Shown in pieces: positions 32,822 through 41,380 of a stretch of 64,000 nucleotides of DNA. Position 1 is the stretch's first letter. Each line of letters begins with the position of its first letter. The stretch covers positions 372,001 through 436,000 of the forward strand of contig NZ_CP022961.1 in NCBI RefSeq assembly GCF_002285795.1, given 5' to 3'. Both the position numbers and the translations under genes were made by a program. The stretch comes from Plantactinospora sp. KBS50. GTDB taxonomy: Bacteria > Actinomycetota > Actinomycetes > Mycobacteriales > Micromonosporaceae. The notes below the pieces were generated by a model. That model was not told the DNA's origin and did no database searches. It saw nothing but the letters and a program-made list of their open reading frames with translations.

Positions 32822-33720
32822 CGGCGCTGGCGGAGCGGCCCGGTCGGGTCCGGTCCTTCCTCAAGCTGGTCGCGATCGAGCACTCGGTGTTCGCGCTGCC
32901 CTTCGCGTACTTGTCCGCGCTGACCGCGATGCGGGCGACCGGTGGCCGGATCCGCTGGGTGGACCTGCTGCTGATCACGGTGGCGATGGTCGGGGCGCGG
33001 ACGTTCGCGATGGCCGCCAACCGGATCATCGACCGCCGGGTCGACGCGCGGAACCCGCGTACCGCCGGCCGGGAGCTGGTGACCGGGGCGGTGAGCGTCC
33101 GGACGGCCTGGACCGGCGCGGTCGTCGCGCTGGTGGTGTTCCTCGGCGCGGCGGCGCTGCTCAACCCGCTCTGCCTGGCGCTCGCGCCGCTGGCCGCGGT
33201 GCCGCTGGTGGTGTATCCGTACGGCAAGCGGTTCACCGACTTTCCGCACGCCATCCTCGGGATCGCCCAGGCGGTCGGCCCGGTCGGCGCCTGGCTGGCG
33301 GTGACCGGGACGTTCGCCGGCTCCGGCCCGGCCTGGCTGCTGGGCGCGGCGGTGGGGCTGTGGATCGGCGGCTTCGACCTGATCTACGCGTGCCAGGACG
33401 CCGAGGTCGACCGGCGGATCGGGGTGCGCAGCGTGCCGGCCCGGTACGGCGTGCGGGCCGCCCTGCACGCGTCCACGGTGGCGCACATCGTGACGTTCCT
33501 GCTGTTTGTCTGGTTCGGGCAGCTGGTCGGCTTCGGCTGGCCGTGGTGGCTCGGCCTGCTGCTCACCGCGGTGGCCTTCGGGTACCAGCACGTGGTGGTG
33601 AGCCCGACCGACCTGTCGAAGGTGAACCGGGCGTTCTTCACCGCGAACGGCTTCGTGGGCATCGCGCTGTTCGTCTTCGCCCTGCTCGACCTGGTCTTCC
33701 GGCTGGACCTGCGGGCGTGA
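32818..33720 (+). CDS. mqnP: UbiA-family prenyltransferase of menaquinone synthesis (MqnP-like)
   Basis: A 300-residue polytopic prenyltransferase. The two Asp-rich diphosphate-binding motifs are NRIIDRRVDARNPRTAGREL (about residue 63) and YACQDAEVDRRIGVRSVPAR (about residue 190). It should attach the polyprenyl tail to the naphthoate intermediate at the membrane. It overlaps the decarboxylase gene (ATGA), so the two are translated together. The short spacing to the UbiX-type gene supports one operon. Confidence 0.9.
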   Translation: MTALAERPGRVRSFLKLVAIEHSVFALPFAYLSALTAMRATGGRIRWVDLLLITVAMVGARTFAMAANRIIDRRVDARNPRTAGRELVTGAVSVRTAWTGAVVALVVFLGAAALLNPLCLALAPLAAVPLVVYPYGKRFTDFPHAILGIAQAVGPVGAWLAVTGTFAGSGPAWLLGAAVGLWIGGFDLIYACQDAEVDRRIGVRSVPARYGVRAALHASTVAHIVTFLLFVWFGQLVGFGWPWWLGLLLTAVAFGYQHVVVSPTDLSKVNRAFFTANGFVGIALFVFALLDLVFRLDLRA

Positions 33721-33764
33721 AACCGGTGGCCGACGGCCGCCGCGGCGGGCAGGCTTGACGGGTC

Positions 33765-34412
33765 ATGCGCAGGCCGTGGGTGGTTGGGGTCTCCGGCGCA
33801 TCCGGTACGCCGTACGCGGCGGCCGTGCTGCGCGGGTTGCTGGACGCCGGCAGCCCGGTGGATCTGGTGATCTCCCGGGCCGCCCGGTTGACCCTGCTGG
33901 ACGAGACCGGCCGACCGTTCCGGGACGCGCACTGGAAGGACGACCTGGCCGGCTGGCTCGGCCGAGACCTGGCCGGCGCCGACCTGGCGTACTGGCCGGC
34001 CGGTGACCTGGCCGCGGCGCCGAGCAGCGGCTCGTACCCGGTGTGCGGCATGGTGGTCGTGCCGGCCAGCACGGCGGCCTGCGCCGGCATCGCCATCGGG
34101 CTGTCGAAGGACCTGCTGCAACGCGCCGCGGAGGTCAACCTCAAGGAGCGGCGGCCGCTGGTCGTGGTGCCCCGGGAGACGCCGGTGACGCGCAGCCACC
34201 TGGAGCACCTGATCGCGCTGCACGACGCCGGTGCCGTGGTGTTGCCGGCCAGCCCCGGTTTCTACGGTGCCGGTGCGGATGCCTCGGCCGGACAGCTCGT
34301 GGACTTCGTCGCGGGCAAGGTGCTCGACGCCCTCGGCGTCCCGCACACGCTGTTCCGGCGCTGGACCGGCGATCTGGGCGCGGCCCGGGACCGGGCCGAC
34401 CGCCCGGAGTGA
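33765..34412 (+). CDS. mqnM: UbiX-family flavin prenyltransferase (MqnM-like)
   Basis: A 215-residue protein with the FMN-binding GVSGASGTPYAAAVL start, VVPASTAACAGIAIGLSKDL and PLVVVPRETPVTRSHLEHL, all typical of UbiX/Pad1. It would make the prenylated FMN cofactor used by the UbiD-type enzyme two genes upstream. The start is ATG 33765. Its 3' end (GACCGCCCGGAGTGA) is partly repeated downstream. Confidence 0.9.
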   Translation: MRRPWVVGVSGASGTPYAAAVLRGLLDAGSPVDLVISRAARLTLLDETGRPFRDAHWKDDLAGWLGRDLAGADLAYWPAGDLAAAPSSGSYPVCGMVVVPASTAACAGIAIGLSKDLLQRAAEVNLKERRPLVVVPRETPVTRSHLEHLIALHDAGAVVLPASPGFYGAGADASAGQLVDFVAGKVLDALGVPHTLFRRWTGDLGAARDRADRPE

Positions 34413-34512
34413 CCCGGAGTGCGCGGCTCGGGATCGGGACCGGGACCGGATGCCCGGAGTGACCCGGAGAGCGCGGCCCGGGACCGGACCGACCACCCGG
34501 AACGACCCGGGC
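34395..34512. repeat. Degenerate tandem copies of the mqnM 3' end
   Basis: Blocks resembling the last codons of mqnM (GCGGCCCGGGACCGG, CCGACC, CCCGGAGTGA) recur two to three times after its stop, at about 34410, 34450 and 34480. Two copies keep a TGA; the last has CGA. This is the same kind of 3'-end duplication seen after the response regulator and mqnA. Confidence 0.65.
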
Positions 34513-34570
34513 GCCCGGCAGCGGTGGAGCCGGCTACCCGGATCTCCCTCGCTGCCGGCCCCGGCGCCGG

Positions 34571-34843
34571 TCAGTAGAGCCCGGCGTTGGTGGGGCCGGG
34601 ACTCCCGGCGGCGGCCGGACCCGCGTTGCGGGGCCGGTCCGTGCCCACCTCATCGACCTCATCGAGCATGCCCTCGCCCTCCAGCAGGGCCCGGACCTCC
34701 GACTCGCGGAAGCGCCGGTGCCCGCCCGGAGTTCGGATGCTGCCGATCCGTCCGGCGGCGGCCCAACGGGTGACGGTTTTCGGGTCCACCCGGAACAACG
34801 CGGCCACCTCACCAGGCGTCAACAGACGATCTCCAGTATCCAC
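34571..34843 (-). CDS. BldC-like MerR-type DNA-binding protein
   Basis: A 90-residue protein whose first 65 residues closely follow BldC: LLTPGEVAALFRVDPKTVTR, then WAAAGRIGSIRTPGGHRRFR and ESEVRALLEG. This is a winged helix of the MerR/excisionase type that binds DNA as head-to-tail oligomers in Streptomyces and holds back sporulation. The 25-residue Gly/Pro/Ala tail is longer than in BldC. The start is GTG 34843 behind GAGGAGGGGG. The BldC role itself is inference from similarity. Confidence 0.85.
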   Translation of the reverse strand: MDTGDRLLTPGEVAALFRVDPKTVTRWAAAGRIGSIRTPGGHRRFRESEVRALLEGEGMLDEVDEVGTDRPRNAGPAAAGSPGPTNAGLY

Positions 34844-35096
34844 AGCCCCCTCCTCGCGCCTCGCGTCCGACGAGCCCCCCGGCTGCTAGGACTGTCCCCC
34901 AGACGGGTGCTTACCTCAGGTCGGTTAGGGACGTACGGCAATTCAAGCATCGTCGGTGTGGCGTGTCCCCGAAACGCGAAAACGTACTCGTTGAGAAGAT
35001 GAGAAATCTTTTTTGCGGGGTTTTCTGCCTTTTTATGCTACGCTCGCGCGACCGCTCCGGCCGCCGCCGGATCCCGCCACGTAGGGTCTACATCCC
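34844..35096. promoter_or_regulatory. Divergent promoter region between the BldC-like and Lrp genes
   Basis: A 253-base gap that is conspicuously A/T-rich for this genome, with T-runs (TTTTTT near 35010, TTTTTATG near 35030) and a TATGCT element at about 35035 that could serve as a -10 for the Lrp gene. The low GC is in keeping with a regulatory region, but no specific operator is evident. Confidence 0.45.
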
Positions 35097-35555
35097 ATGG
35101 ACGCCATCGATCGGTCCCTGGTCGACCTGCTGCGCGGAAACGCCCGGCTTTCCTACGCCGAACTCGCCCGCCAGGTCGGGCTCTCCGCGCCCGCCGTACA
35201 CGAGCGGGTCGGCAAGCTGGAGGCCGCCGGGGTGATCCGGGCCTACCGGGCGGACATCGATCCCGAGGCGATCGGCCTCGGCGTCACCGCCCTGATCGGT
35301 ATCGTGCAGGACTCCGGCGGCGACACCGACGACGTCCTGGCCGCGTTCCGCGAGATGCCCGAGATCGAATCCTGCTACTTCATGGCCGGCGTCGAGTCGT
35401 TCCTGCTCAAGGCCCGGGTCGGCACCATCGCCGAGCTGGAACGGCTGATCAACCAGCTGAACCGCACGCCAGGGGTGGCCTCCACCCGTACCGGCATCGC
35501 GCTGTCCACCAAGTGGGAGAACCGCCCACAGCCGCTGATTCCGCCGGCCGAGTGA
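35097..35555 (+). CDS. Lrp/AsnC-family transcriptional regulator
   Basis: A 152-residue protein. The N-terminal helix-turn-helix (MDAIDRSLVDLLRGNARLSY, then AELARQVGLSAPAVHERVGK) is followed by a RAM effector-binding domain (GLGVTALIGIVQ, EIESCYFMAGVESFLLKARV). It is complete and of usual length. The gene lies 54 bases upstream of the Cds1-like desulfhydrase in the same direction. The pairing suggests it senses an amino acid, plausibly cysteine, and controls that gene, as DecR- and CuyR-type Lrp proteins do in proteobacteria. Confidence 0.9.
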   Translation: MDAIDRSLVDLLRGNARLSYAELARQVGLSAPAVHERVGKLEAAGVIRAYRADIDPEAIGLGVTALIGIVQDSGGDTDDVLAAFREMPEIESCYFMAGVESFLLKARVGTIAELERLINQLNRTPGVASTRTGIALSTKWENRPQPLIPPAE

Positions 35556-35609
35556 CCCCGCCGGACTGACGCCTCCGGACTGACCCCCGCCTGCTGTTAC
35601 CGTGCCCGG

Positions 35610-36701
35610 ATGACGCACGTGGACCGGTGTAACGAGGCGGACCGGGCCTGGGTGACGGCGGCCATCGCGACCGTCGACGCGGACGCCAACCGGTCCGCGG
35701 ACACCCACCTGCTGCCGTTCCCGCTGCCCCCCGAGTGGGGCATCGACCTCTATCTCAAGGACGAGTCGGTGCATCCCACCGGTTCGCTCAAGCACCGGCT
35801 CGCCCGCTCGCTGTTCCTGTACGGGCTCTGCAACGGCTGGATCGGGCCGCAGACCACCATCGTCGAGGCGTCCTCCGGCTCCACCGCCGTGTCCGAGGCG
35901 TACTTCGCCCGGATGCTCGGTCTGCCGTTCATCGCGGTGATGCCGGCCTCCACCTCGCCCGAGAAGATCAGCCTGATCGAGTTCCAGGGCGGCCGGTGTC
36001 ACCTGGTGGACGATCCGGCCAAGGTGGTCATCGAGGCCCGCTGGTTGGCCGAGGACCGCGGCGGTCACTTCATGGACCAGTTCACGTACGCGGAACGGGC
36101 GACCGACTGGCGGGGCAACAACAACATCGCCGAGTCGATCTACCACCAGATGACGCTGGAACGCTTCCCGGTGCCGGCCTGGATCGTGGTCGGCGCGGGC
36201 ACCGGCGGGACCAGCGCCACCATCGGCAGGTACGTCCGGTACCGCCGGCTGGCCACCAAGATCTGCGTGGTGGACCCGGAACAGTCGGCCTTCTACCCGG
36301 CCTGGGCGACCGCCGACTGGTCGGTCAGCACCGGCCGCGGATCGCGGATCGAGGGGATCGGCCGGCCCCGCGTCGAGGCGTCGTTCGTGCCGTCCGTCGT
36401 CGACCGGATGACGCAGGTGCCGGACGCCGCCTCGCTGGCCGCCATGCGGGCCGCGTCCCGGGTCCTCGGCCGGCTCATCGGCGGCTCCACCGGAACCAAC
36501 CTGTGGGGTGCGTTCGCGCTGATCGCCGAGATGCGGGCGGCCGGCCGGACGGGGTCACTGGTCACCCTGCTCTGCGACGGTGGCGAGCGGTACGCCGATT
36601 CGTACTACTCCGACGAATGGGTGGCCCGGCAGGGCATGGACCTGGCGCCGCACCTCAGCGCCGTCGAGAAATTCCTGGCCACCGGCGCCTGGGACGGGTG
36701 A
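35610..36701 (+). CDS. PLP-dependent cysteine desulfhydrase (Cds1-like)
   Basis: A 363-residue fold-type II PLP enzyme of the cysteine synthase group. The cofactor lysine is in [19 protein letters not shown], with the [20 protein letters not shown] loop and the glycine loop [15 protein letters not shown]. The SLKHR context, in place of SxKDR, and the overall length resemble Mycobacterium tuberculosis Cds1 (Rv3684), which turns L-cysteine into pyruvate, ammonia and H2S. The upstream Lrp gene supports a cysteine-related role. Cysteine synthase activity cannot be excluded from sequence alone. Confidence 0.8.
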   Translation: MTHVDRCNEADRAWVTAAIATVDADANRSADTHLLPFPLPPEWGIDLYLKDESVHPTGSLKHRLARSLFLYGLCNGWIGPQTTIVEASSGSTAVSEAYFARMLGLPFIAVMPASTSPEKISLIEFQGGRCHLVDDPAKVVIEARWLAEDRGGHFMDQFTYAERATDWRGNNNIAESIYHQMTLERFPVPAWIVVGAGTGGTSATIGRYVRYRRLATKICVVDPEQSAFYPAWATADWSVSTGRGSRIEGIGRPRVEASFVPSVVDRMTQVPDAASLAAMRAASRVLGRLIGGSTGTNLWGAFALIAEMRAAGRTGSLVTLLCDGGERYADSYYSDEWVARQGMDLAPHLSAVEKFLATGAWDG

Positions 36702-36732
36702 CGGAGCGCCGGGTGCCGGTCGTCCGGTGACC

Positions 36733-36837
36733 CACCCGGCCGCTCGGCCGGCCCGGCACCCGGCCGCTCGGCCGGCCCGGCGCCCGGCACCCGGCCGGCC
36801 CCGCATTCCGCGCGCGGCCGGCCCCGCGCCCGTCCGG
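36733..36837. repeat. GC-rich repeats between convergent genes
   Basis: Two copies of a unit of about 25 bp (core CCGGCCGCTCGGCCGGCCC) and shorter partial copies lie next to the stop of the minus-strand gene. On the minus strand they resemble its last codons (GGCCCGGCTGGCCGAGTGA), so they may be diverged duplicates of that 3' end. They also form strong hairpins. Confidence 0.55.
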
Positions 36838-37461
36838 TCACTCGGCCAGCCGGGCCAGGCCCGGATAGTTGCGCACGTAGCCGTGCTCGTCCAGCTCCAG
36901 ATCCGCCGTGAAGGTGCCGCTGGCGTACCGCACCCGGCCCGCACCGAGCGCCGTGTAGACCTGCTCGGTCGGCACCACCAGCAGGCTCGGCACCAGCACC
37001 CAGGCCACGGTCAGCCGGTGGCTGGTGCCCGGTTCGGCGTCGAGCATCCCCAGCCGGCGCACCGGCAGGGTGTTGAACAACGGCGCGGCGCCCAGGTCGA
37101 CGTCGAGCGCCTCGGCGAGCCGGTCCGGATCGTCGGTACCGGGCAGGCCAGCCGCCGGACGACCGGCCCGGGCCAGCGCCGCGTCCAGGTCGCCGGTCTC
37201 GCCCGTGGTGATCCGCCACCGGCCGCCGGCCCGGTCCAGCCGTACGCTGCGCAGCCAGCCGGCGCCCTCCGCGGACACCTCCAGGCTCACCGTCGCCCAG
37301 TTCTCATCGGTACGCAGCTCGTACCGGCAGGTGTGGTCGACCGGCCGCACAGCCTGCGCGACCCCGCGGGCGGTCAGGCCGCCGCGGTCGTCGAGCAGGC
37401 TGTGGTCGCTACCGGTGGTGTCCGTGCGGGTCCAGAACAACGAGATCGGCATGGTGGCCAT
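36838..37461 (-). CDS. Putative glycolipid-binding domain protein (DUF1089)
   Basis: A 207-residue protein matching the Glycolipid_bind/PA1994-like family: WRITTGETGDLDAAL, LDVDLGAAPLFNTLPVRRLG, LTVAWVLVPSLLVVPTEQVY and VRYASGTFTADLELDEHGYV near the end. The fold is a curved beta-sheet with a hydrophobic groove. No signal peptide is seen. The biochemical role is unproven in the family. It is convergent with the Cds1-like gene and 63 bases beyond the start of its helicase neighbour's 3' end. Confidence 0.78.
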   Translation of the reverse strand: MATMPISLFWTRTDTTGSDHSLLDDRGGLTARGVAQAVRPVDHTCRYELRTDENWATVSLEVSAEGAGWLRSVRLDRAGGRWRITTGETGDLDAALARAGRPAAGLPGTDDPDRLAEALDVDLGAAPLFNTLPVRRLGMLDAEPGTSHRLTVAWVLVPSLLVVPTEQVYTALGAGRVRYASGTFTADLELDEHGYVRNYPGLARLAE

Positions 37462-37524
37462 GATCGGACGGTACCGGCCCGAGGGCCGGTACGCCGCCCG
37501 TCGTCGTCCCGGGTCGCGGCCCGG

Positions 37525-39282
37525 TCAGCGGGTACGGCTGGGCCGCCGGCCGTCGAACCGACCCTCGGGGCGTCCCTGATCGCCCCGGTCGGCGTACGTG
37601 CGGCCGCCGGAACGCGAGTCACCGCGGTCGGCGGCGTACGCGCGGCCACCGGACCGGAAACCGCCCCGCTCCCCGCCGCGGTGCTCCCCGGCACGGTGCT
37701 CGGCGCGCGGCCAGCCGCCGGTCCGGTCGGTCCGCTCGCCGTACCGGCGGTCGCCGCGCTGGCGGTCCTCGCCGTACCGGCGTTCTCCGCGCGGCCGGTC
37801 CGCGGAGGCCCCGGCCCGGTCGTCGGCCCGCCGTGGCCGGTCGCCGAACCGCGCCTGCCGGTCCCCGGCGGATCCCTGCCGGTCGCCGTACCGGCGCTCG
37901 CCGGACCGGTCGCTCCGGTCGCCGTTCCACCGCTGGTCGCGGGGCCGGTCGGCGCGGCGCGGCGCGGGCGGTTCGTCGACCACCGGCACGCCGCTGGGCT
38001 TCCGCGCCCCGGTCAGCTCGGCCAGCGCGGGGTCGCCGAGGCGGATCCGCGACTCGGCCGGGTGCACGCCGGCCTTCTCCAGCATCGCCAGGGTGGACCG
38101 GCGCTGCTTCGGCAGGACCAGGGTGGCCACCGCCCCGGACTCACCGGCGCGGGCGGTCCGACCGGCCCGGTGCAGGTAGTCCTTGGAGTCCTTGGGGGAT
38201 CGATGTGCACCACCAGCGAGACGCCGTCCACGTGGATGCCGCGGGCCGCCACGTCGGTGGCGACCAGGACGTCCATCCGGCCCTCGCGGAACTCGGCCAG
38301 GGTGCGGGTGCGGACCCGCTGGGTCTTCCCGCCGTGCAGGGCGCCGGCCCGGACGCCGACGTCGGCAAGCTGCCCCACCAGCCGGTCGACGCCCATCTGG
38401 GTACGCGCGAACATCATGGTCCGGCCACGGCGGGCGGCGATGGAGGCGGCCACGGCGAACTTGTCCGCCGGCGGGATCAGCAGCAGGTGATGATCCATCG
38501 TGGACACGGCCGCGGTCGGCGGGGCGGTGGAGTGCGTGACCGGATCGGTCATGAACCGCTGGACCAGCGCGTCCACGTCCCCGTCGAGGGTGGCCGAGAA
38601 GAGCAGCCGCTGCGCGTCCGCCGGGGTCTTGGCCAGCAGCTCGGTCACCTCGGGCAGGAAGCCCATGTCGGCCATCTGGTCGGCCTCGTCGAGGACGGTG
38701 ACCTCGATGTCGTCGAGGTGGCAGGCGCCGCGCTGAATCAGGTCGCCCAGCCGGCCCGGGGTGGCCACCACGATGTCCACGCCGCGGCGCAGCGCGTCGA
38801 TCTGCCGGTCGTACGGAACGCCGCCCACGGTGGTCTTGAGGAAGACCCCGAGGGCCTTGCCCAGCGGCAGGAGCGCGTCGTTGACCTGCATGGCCAGCTC
38901 GCGGGTCGGCACCAGGACCAGCGCCCGGGGTGCCGGGGCCGGGGCCGCTCGCCGGAGGCCATCCGGGCCAGGACGGGAAGACCGAACGCCAGCGTCTTGC
39001 CCGAACCGGTCTGGCCGCGGCCGAGCACGTCGCGTCCGGCGATCGCGTCCGGCACGGTGGCGGCCTGGATCGGGAACGGGGTGGTGATGCCCTCCTGGGC
39101 GAGCGCCCGGACGAGCGGCCGGGGGAGGCCCAGTTCGGCGAATCCGGTGGCGGCCCGGGGGCCTTGGCCGGGGCGGCGTCCGCGGACGGGTCGGTGACGG
39201 CGGAGTCGTCCGGCGCGGCGGGCAGGTCGGCCGGGGTGTCGAGGACGGACGGGAACGTGCTGGGGTCAGCAAAGGACGTCAA
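37525..39282 (-). CDS. DEAD-box RNA helicase with Arg/Gly-rich tail; frame broken three times by missing bases
   Basis: Three frames spliced end to end give a complete helicase of about 586 residues: Q-motif [11 protein letters not shown]...PFPIQAATV, Walker [30 protein letters not shown] box [31 protein letters not shown] and [10 protein letters not shown]. The C-terminal 150 residues are a basic RNA-binding tail rich in [12 protein letters not shown] repeats. Frame changes near 39160, 38945 and 38195 are each repaired by adding one base to a C-run on the minus strand (for example GATCCCCCAAG to six C, giving [17 protein letters not shown]). TTG 39282 behind GAGAGG is the likely start. It should unwind RNA, perhaps in cold or ribosome assembly. 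Confidence 0.82.
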   Translation of the reverse strand: MTSFADPSTFPSVLDTPADLPAAPDDSAVTDPSADAAPAKAPGPPPDSPNWASPGRSSGRSPRRASPPRSRSRPPPCRTRSPDATCSAAARPVRARRWRSVFPSWPGWPPASGPGPGTPGAGPGADPRAGHAGQRRAPAAGQGPRGLPQDHRGRRSVRPADRRAAPRRGHRGGHPGPAGRPDSARRLPPRRHRGHRPRRGRPDGRHGLPARGDRAAGQDPGGRAAAALLGHPRRGRGRAGPAVHDRSGHALHRPADRGRVHDGSSPAADPAGGQVRRGRLHRRPPWPDHDVRAYPDGRRPAGGAACRRRRPGRRPARREDPAGPHPHPGRVPRGPDGRPGRHRRGGPRHPRGRRLAGGAHRSPKDSKDYLHRAGRTARAGESGAVATLVLPKQRRSTLAMLEKAGVHPAESRIRLGDPALAELTGARKPSGVPVVDEPPAPRRADRPRDQRWNGDRSDRSGERRYGDRQGSAGDRQARFGDRPRRADDRAGASADRPRGERRYGEDRQRGDRRYGERTDRTGGWPRAEHRAGEHRGGERGGFRSGGRAYAADRGDSRSGGRTYADRGDQGRPEGRFDGRRPSRTR

Positions 39283-39534
39283 GAGGAACCTCTCAGGCGG
39301 GGCGCATCTTCGCGATGGCCCGCCGCGGCCAGTCGGTCGCCGCTGATTCGCCAGCAAGATCGCCCAGGGGCGCGTCGGTCGCGCCAGGTCAGTGATCCCG
39401 ACAAGTGTACGGCGTCGACCCGGCCGGAGCAGGGCTGGCCGGGTGCCAGTGGGCAGGGTCACCCGGTCAGCCGCGCCCGGGGCTCCTCCGGCGCCGGCTT
39501 CCGGGCGGTGGTCGGGCCGGCTGTCAGCGGTCGG
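39283..39534. other. Intergenic region upstream of the helicase gene
   Basis: The first hundred bases probably hold the helicase promoter and 5' leader on the minus strand. The rest is GC-rich sequence with no convincing ORF, hairpin or operator. Confidence 0.4.
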
Positions 39535-39590
39535 CTGGTCGGCGGGCGGCGGTCGGCGGGCGGCGGGCGGCGGGCGGCGGGCGGCGGGCG
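39535..39590. repeat. GGCGGGC microsatellite
   Basis: About seven near-perfect copies of a 7 bp GGCGGGC unit lie immediately downstream of the stop of the minus-strand TQVIR-repeat gene. The regular G-tracts on the plus strand could form a G-quadruplex or act as a transcription stop. Confidence 0.8.
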
Positions 39591-41210
39591 TCAGTTTCCC
39601 AGCGCCCCGCCGAAGATGCTGCGGAACGCGTCCGCCAACACGGCCGCGACGAGCAGGCCGACGAGCACCACGACGCCCAACCCGACGGCCAGCACGATCA
39701 CCACCTTGGCGGTGCCGTTGTCGCGCTGGGCGGGGGCGTCCGACCAGCCCTGGGCGAGGATGTGCCCGGTGAGCGAGCCGGAGTTCTCCACCGAGGGCGG
39801 CAGGACCGGGACGGTCCGCTGTCCCAGATCGCTCTGTTCGTACCCGCCGTACCCGCCGTACCCGCCGCCGGGCCGGGACCAGCCGTGCTGGCCGGCTGGG
39901 GGCGTGGGCACCACCTGCGTCGCGCCGCCGTCGAAACCCCCGGCCGGGCCGGGCCGGCCGCCGACCTTCCCGACGGGCCGCTGCCGGATCACCTGGGTCT
40001 GGTCGGCGTCCGCGGAGGCGCTGGTGGCTCGCGGCACGCTGGCACGGATCACCTGGGTCTGGTCGGTGTCGGTCGGGTTGCTGGTGGTGCGGGCGGTGCC
40101 GGTCCGGATCACCTGGGTCTGGTCGGTGTCGGTCGGGTTGCTGGTGGTGCGGGCGGTGCCGGTCCGGATCACCTGGGTCTGGTCGGTGTCGGTCGGGTTG
40201 CTGGTGGTGCGCGCCGTGCCGGTCCGGATCACCTGGGTCTGGTCGGTGTCGGTCGGGTTGCTGGTGGTGCGGGCGGTGCCGATCCGGACCACCTGGGTCT
40301 CCTCGGCGCCGGTGGGAATCCCGGCGGCGGCCGGCCGGCCCGCTCCGCCGGTCGCGGCCGGAGGCGGCGTCGTCATGCCGGCCCGGCCCATCGCGGGCGG
40401 TGGCGGGAACGGCGGTGCGGGCATCGGGCCGGGCGGGGCGGGGGCCGGCGGAGCCGGCGGGAACGGCTGCGGGGTAGGTGGTACCGGACCCGGTGGCACC
40501 GGCCCGGGTGGCCCGGGTGGCGTGGGCGCCGGCGGGATCGGATCGGGCAGCGGTCCGGGTGGCGTCGGACCCGGTGGCGTGGGCGCCGGACCGGGTGGCG
40601 TCGGCACGGGGGCCGGCTCGGGCACCGGCTCGGGCACGGGGGCCGGCTCGGGCACCGGCACGGGCGTCGGGGCTGGCTCGGGTCCGGGCTCCGGCGGCTC
40701 GGACGGCCGGGCCGGGTCCGGCGGCGCCGGTTCCGTGGCGGACGCCGGTTCGATCGGCGTGGCGGGCGCCTCGACCGTCGGCCCGGCCGGCTCGACCGTT
40801 GGCCCGGCCGGCTCGACCGTTGGCCCGGCCGGCTCCACCGTCAGCTCGGCCGGCGGCGCGTCGGTGGCGGCGGCCCGCGTGGCGGCCAGGTCGTCCTCCA
40901 CCGGTCGACGCTGCGCCGGAACCCGGGGTCGCTCACCGGTCGGGGAGCCGTCGGCTGCCGGCGTACCGGTCGTCGGCCCGGCGGGGTGGGCCGGGACGGA
41001 CGCCTTGGCCCGGACCGCCACGGCCGCGCGGCCCTGGACGGGCTGGCCGGTGCCGGGACCGGTCGGGCCATCGGATCGGGCGGTCGCCGCCGGGCGGGAC
41101 GGGGACGCGTCCACCGGCCGCCCGTCGCGCTCCGCGCCGGTGTCCGGGCGCGACCGTTGCTCGCGGTCCGCGACCGCGGCCGTGCCCGGCGGAACCTGAT
41201 CTTCGTCCAT
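39591..41210 (-). CDS. Pro-rich single-pass membrane protein with TQVIR repeats
   Basis: A protein of about 539 residues from ATG 41210. It has a long disordered Pro/Ala/Glu/Thr region (TVEPAGP and PTPPGP repeats), then a block of 20-residue repeats containing DTDQTQVIRTGTARTTSNPT, a Gly/Tyr stretch (GGGYGGYGGYEQ), one membrane helix (AKVVIVLAVGLGVVVLVGLLV) and a short tail. There is no signal peptide, so the repeats are cytoplasmic. Thr followed by Gln-Val in acidic context resembles phospho-Thr sites bound by FHA domains in actinobacteria, which would make this a PknB-type kinase substrate or scaffold; that is inference only. No known family. Confidence 0.65.
   Translation of the reverse strand: MDEDQVPPGTAAVADREQRSRPDTGAERDGRPVDASPSRPAATARSDGPTGPGTGQPVQGRAAVAVRAKASVPAHPAGPTTGTPAADGSPTGERPRVPAQRRPVEDDLAATRAAATDAPPAELTVEPAGPTVEPAGPTVEPAGPTVEAPATPIEPASATEPAPPDPARPSEPPEPGPEPAPTPVPVPEPAPVPEPVPEPAPVPTPPGPAPTPPGPTPPGPLPDPIPPAPTPPGPPGPVPPGPVPPTPQPFPPAPPAPAPPGPMPAPPFPPPPAMGRAGMTTPPPAATGGAGRPAAAGIPTGAEETQVVRIGTARTTSNPTDTDQTQVIRTGTARTTSNPTDTDQTQVIRTGTARTTSNPTDTDQTQVIRTGTARTTSNPTDTDQTQVIRASVPRATSASADADQTQVIRQRPVGKVGGRPGPAGGFDGGATQVVPTPPAGQHGWSRPGGGYGGYGGYEQSDLGQRTVPVLPPSVENSGSLTGHILAQGWSDAPAQRDNGTAKVVIVLAVGLGVVVLVGLLVAAVLADAFRSIFGGALGN
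40040..40295. repeat. 60 bp perfect tandem repeat encoding TQVIR units
   Basis: About four 60 bp units are identical or differ by one or two bases; diverged units flank them on both sides. Each encodes the 20-residue TQVIRTGTARTTSNPTDTDQ. The near identity points to recent expansion. Confidence 0.93.
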
Positions 41211-41380
41211 TGCTGCCTCCCGCGCCCGCACCCGGACCGGCGGCACGCCGGACCCGGGTCCCCTTGTTCACCGTGCCACACCGGGCATCCGCCCGCATCC
41301 GCCGCCGGGAGCTGGCGGCGGTCCAGCTTTCGGGCGTCGGGTCCGCCGAAACAGTACCGGCGACCGTCCGACGGTTCTGG

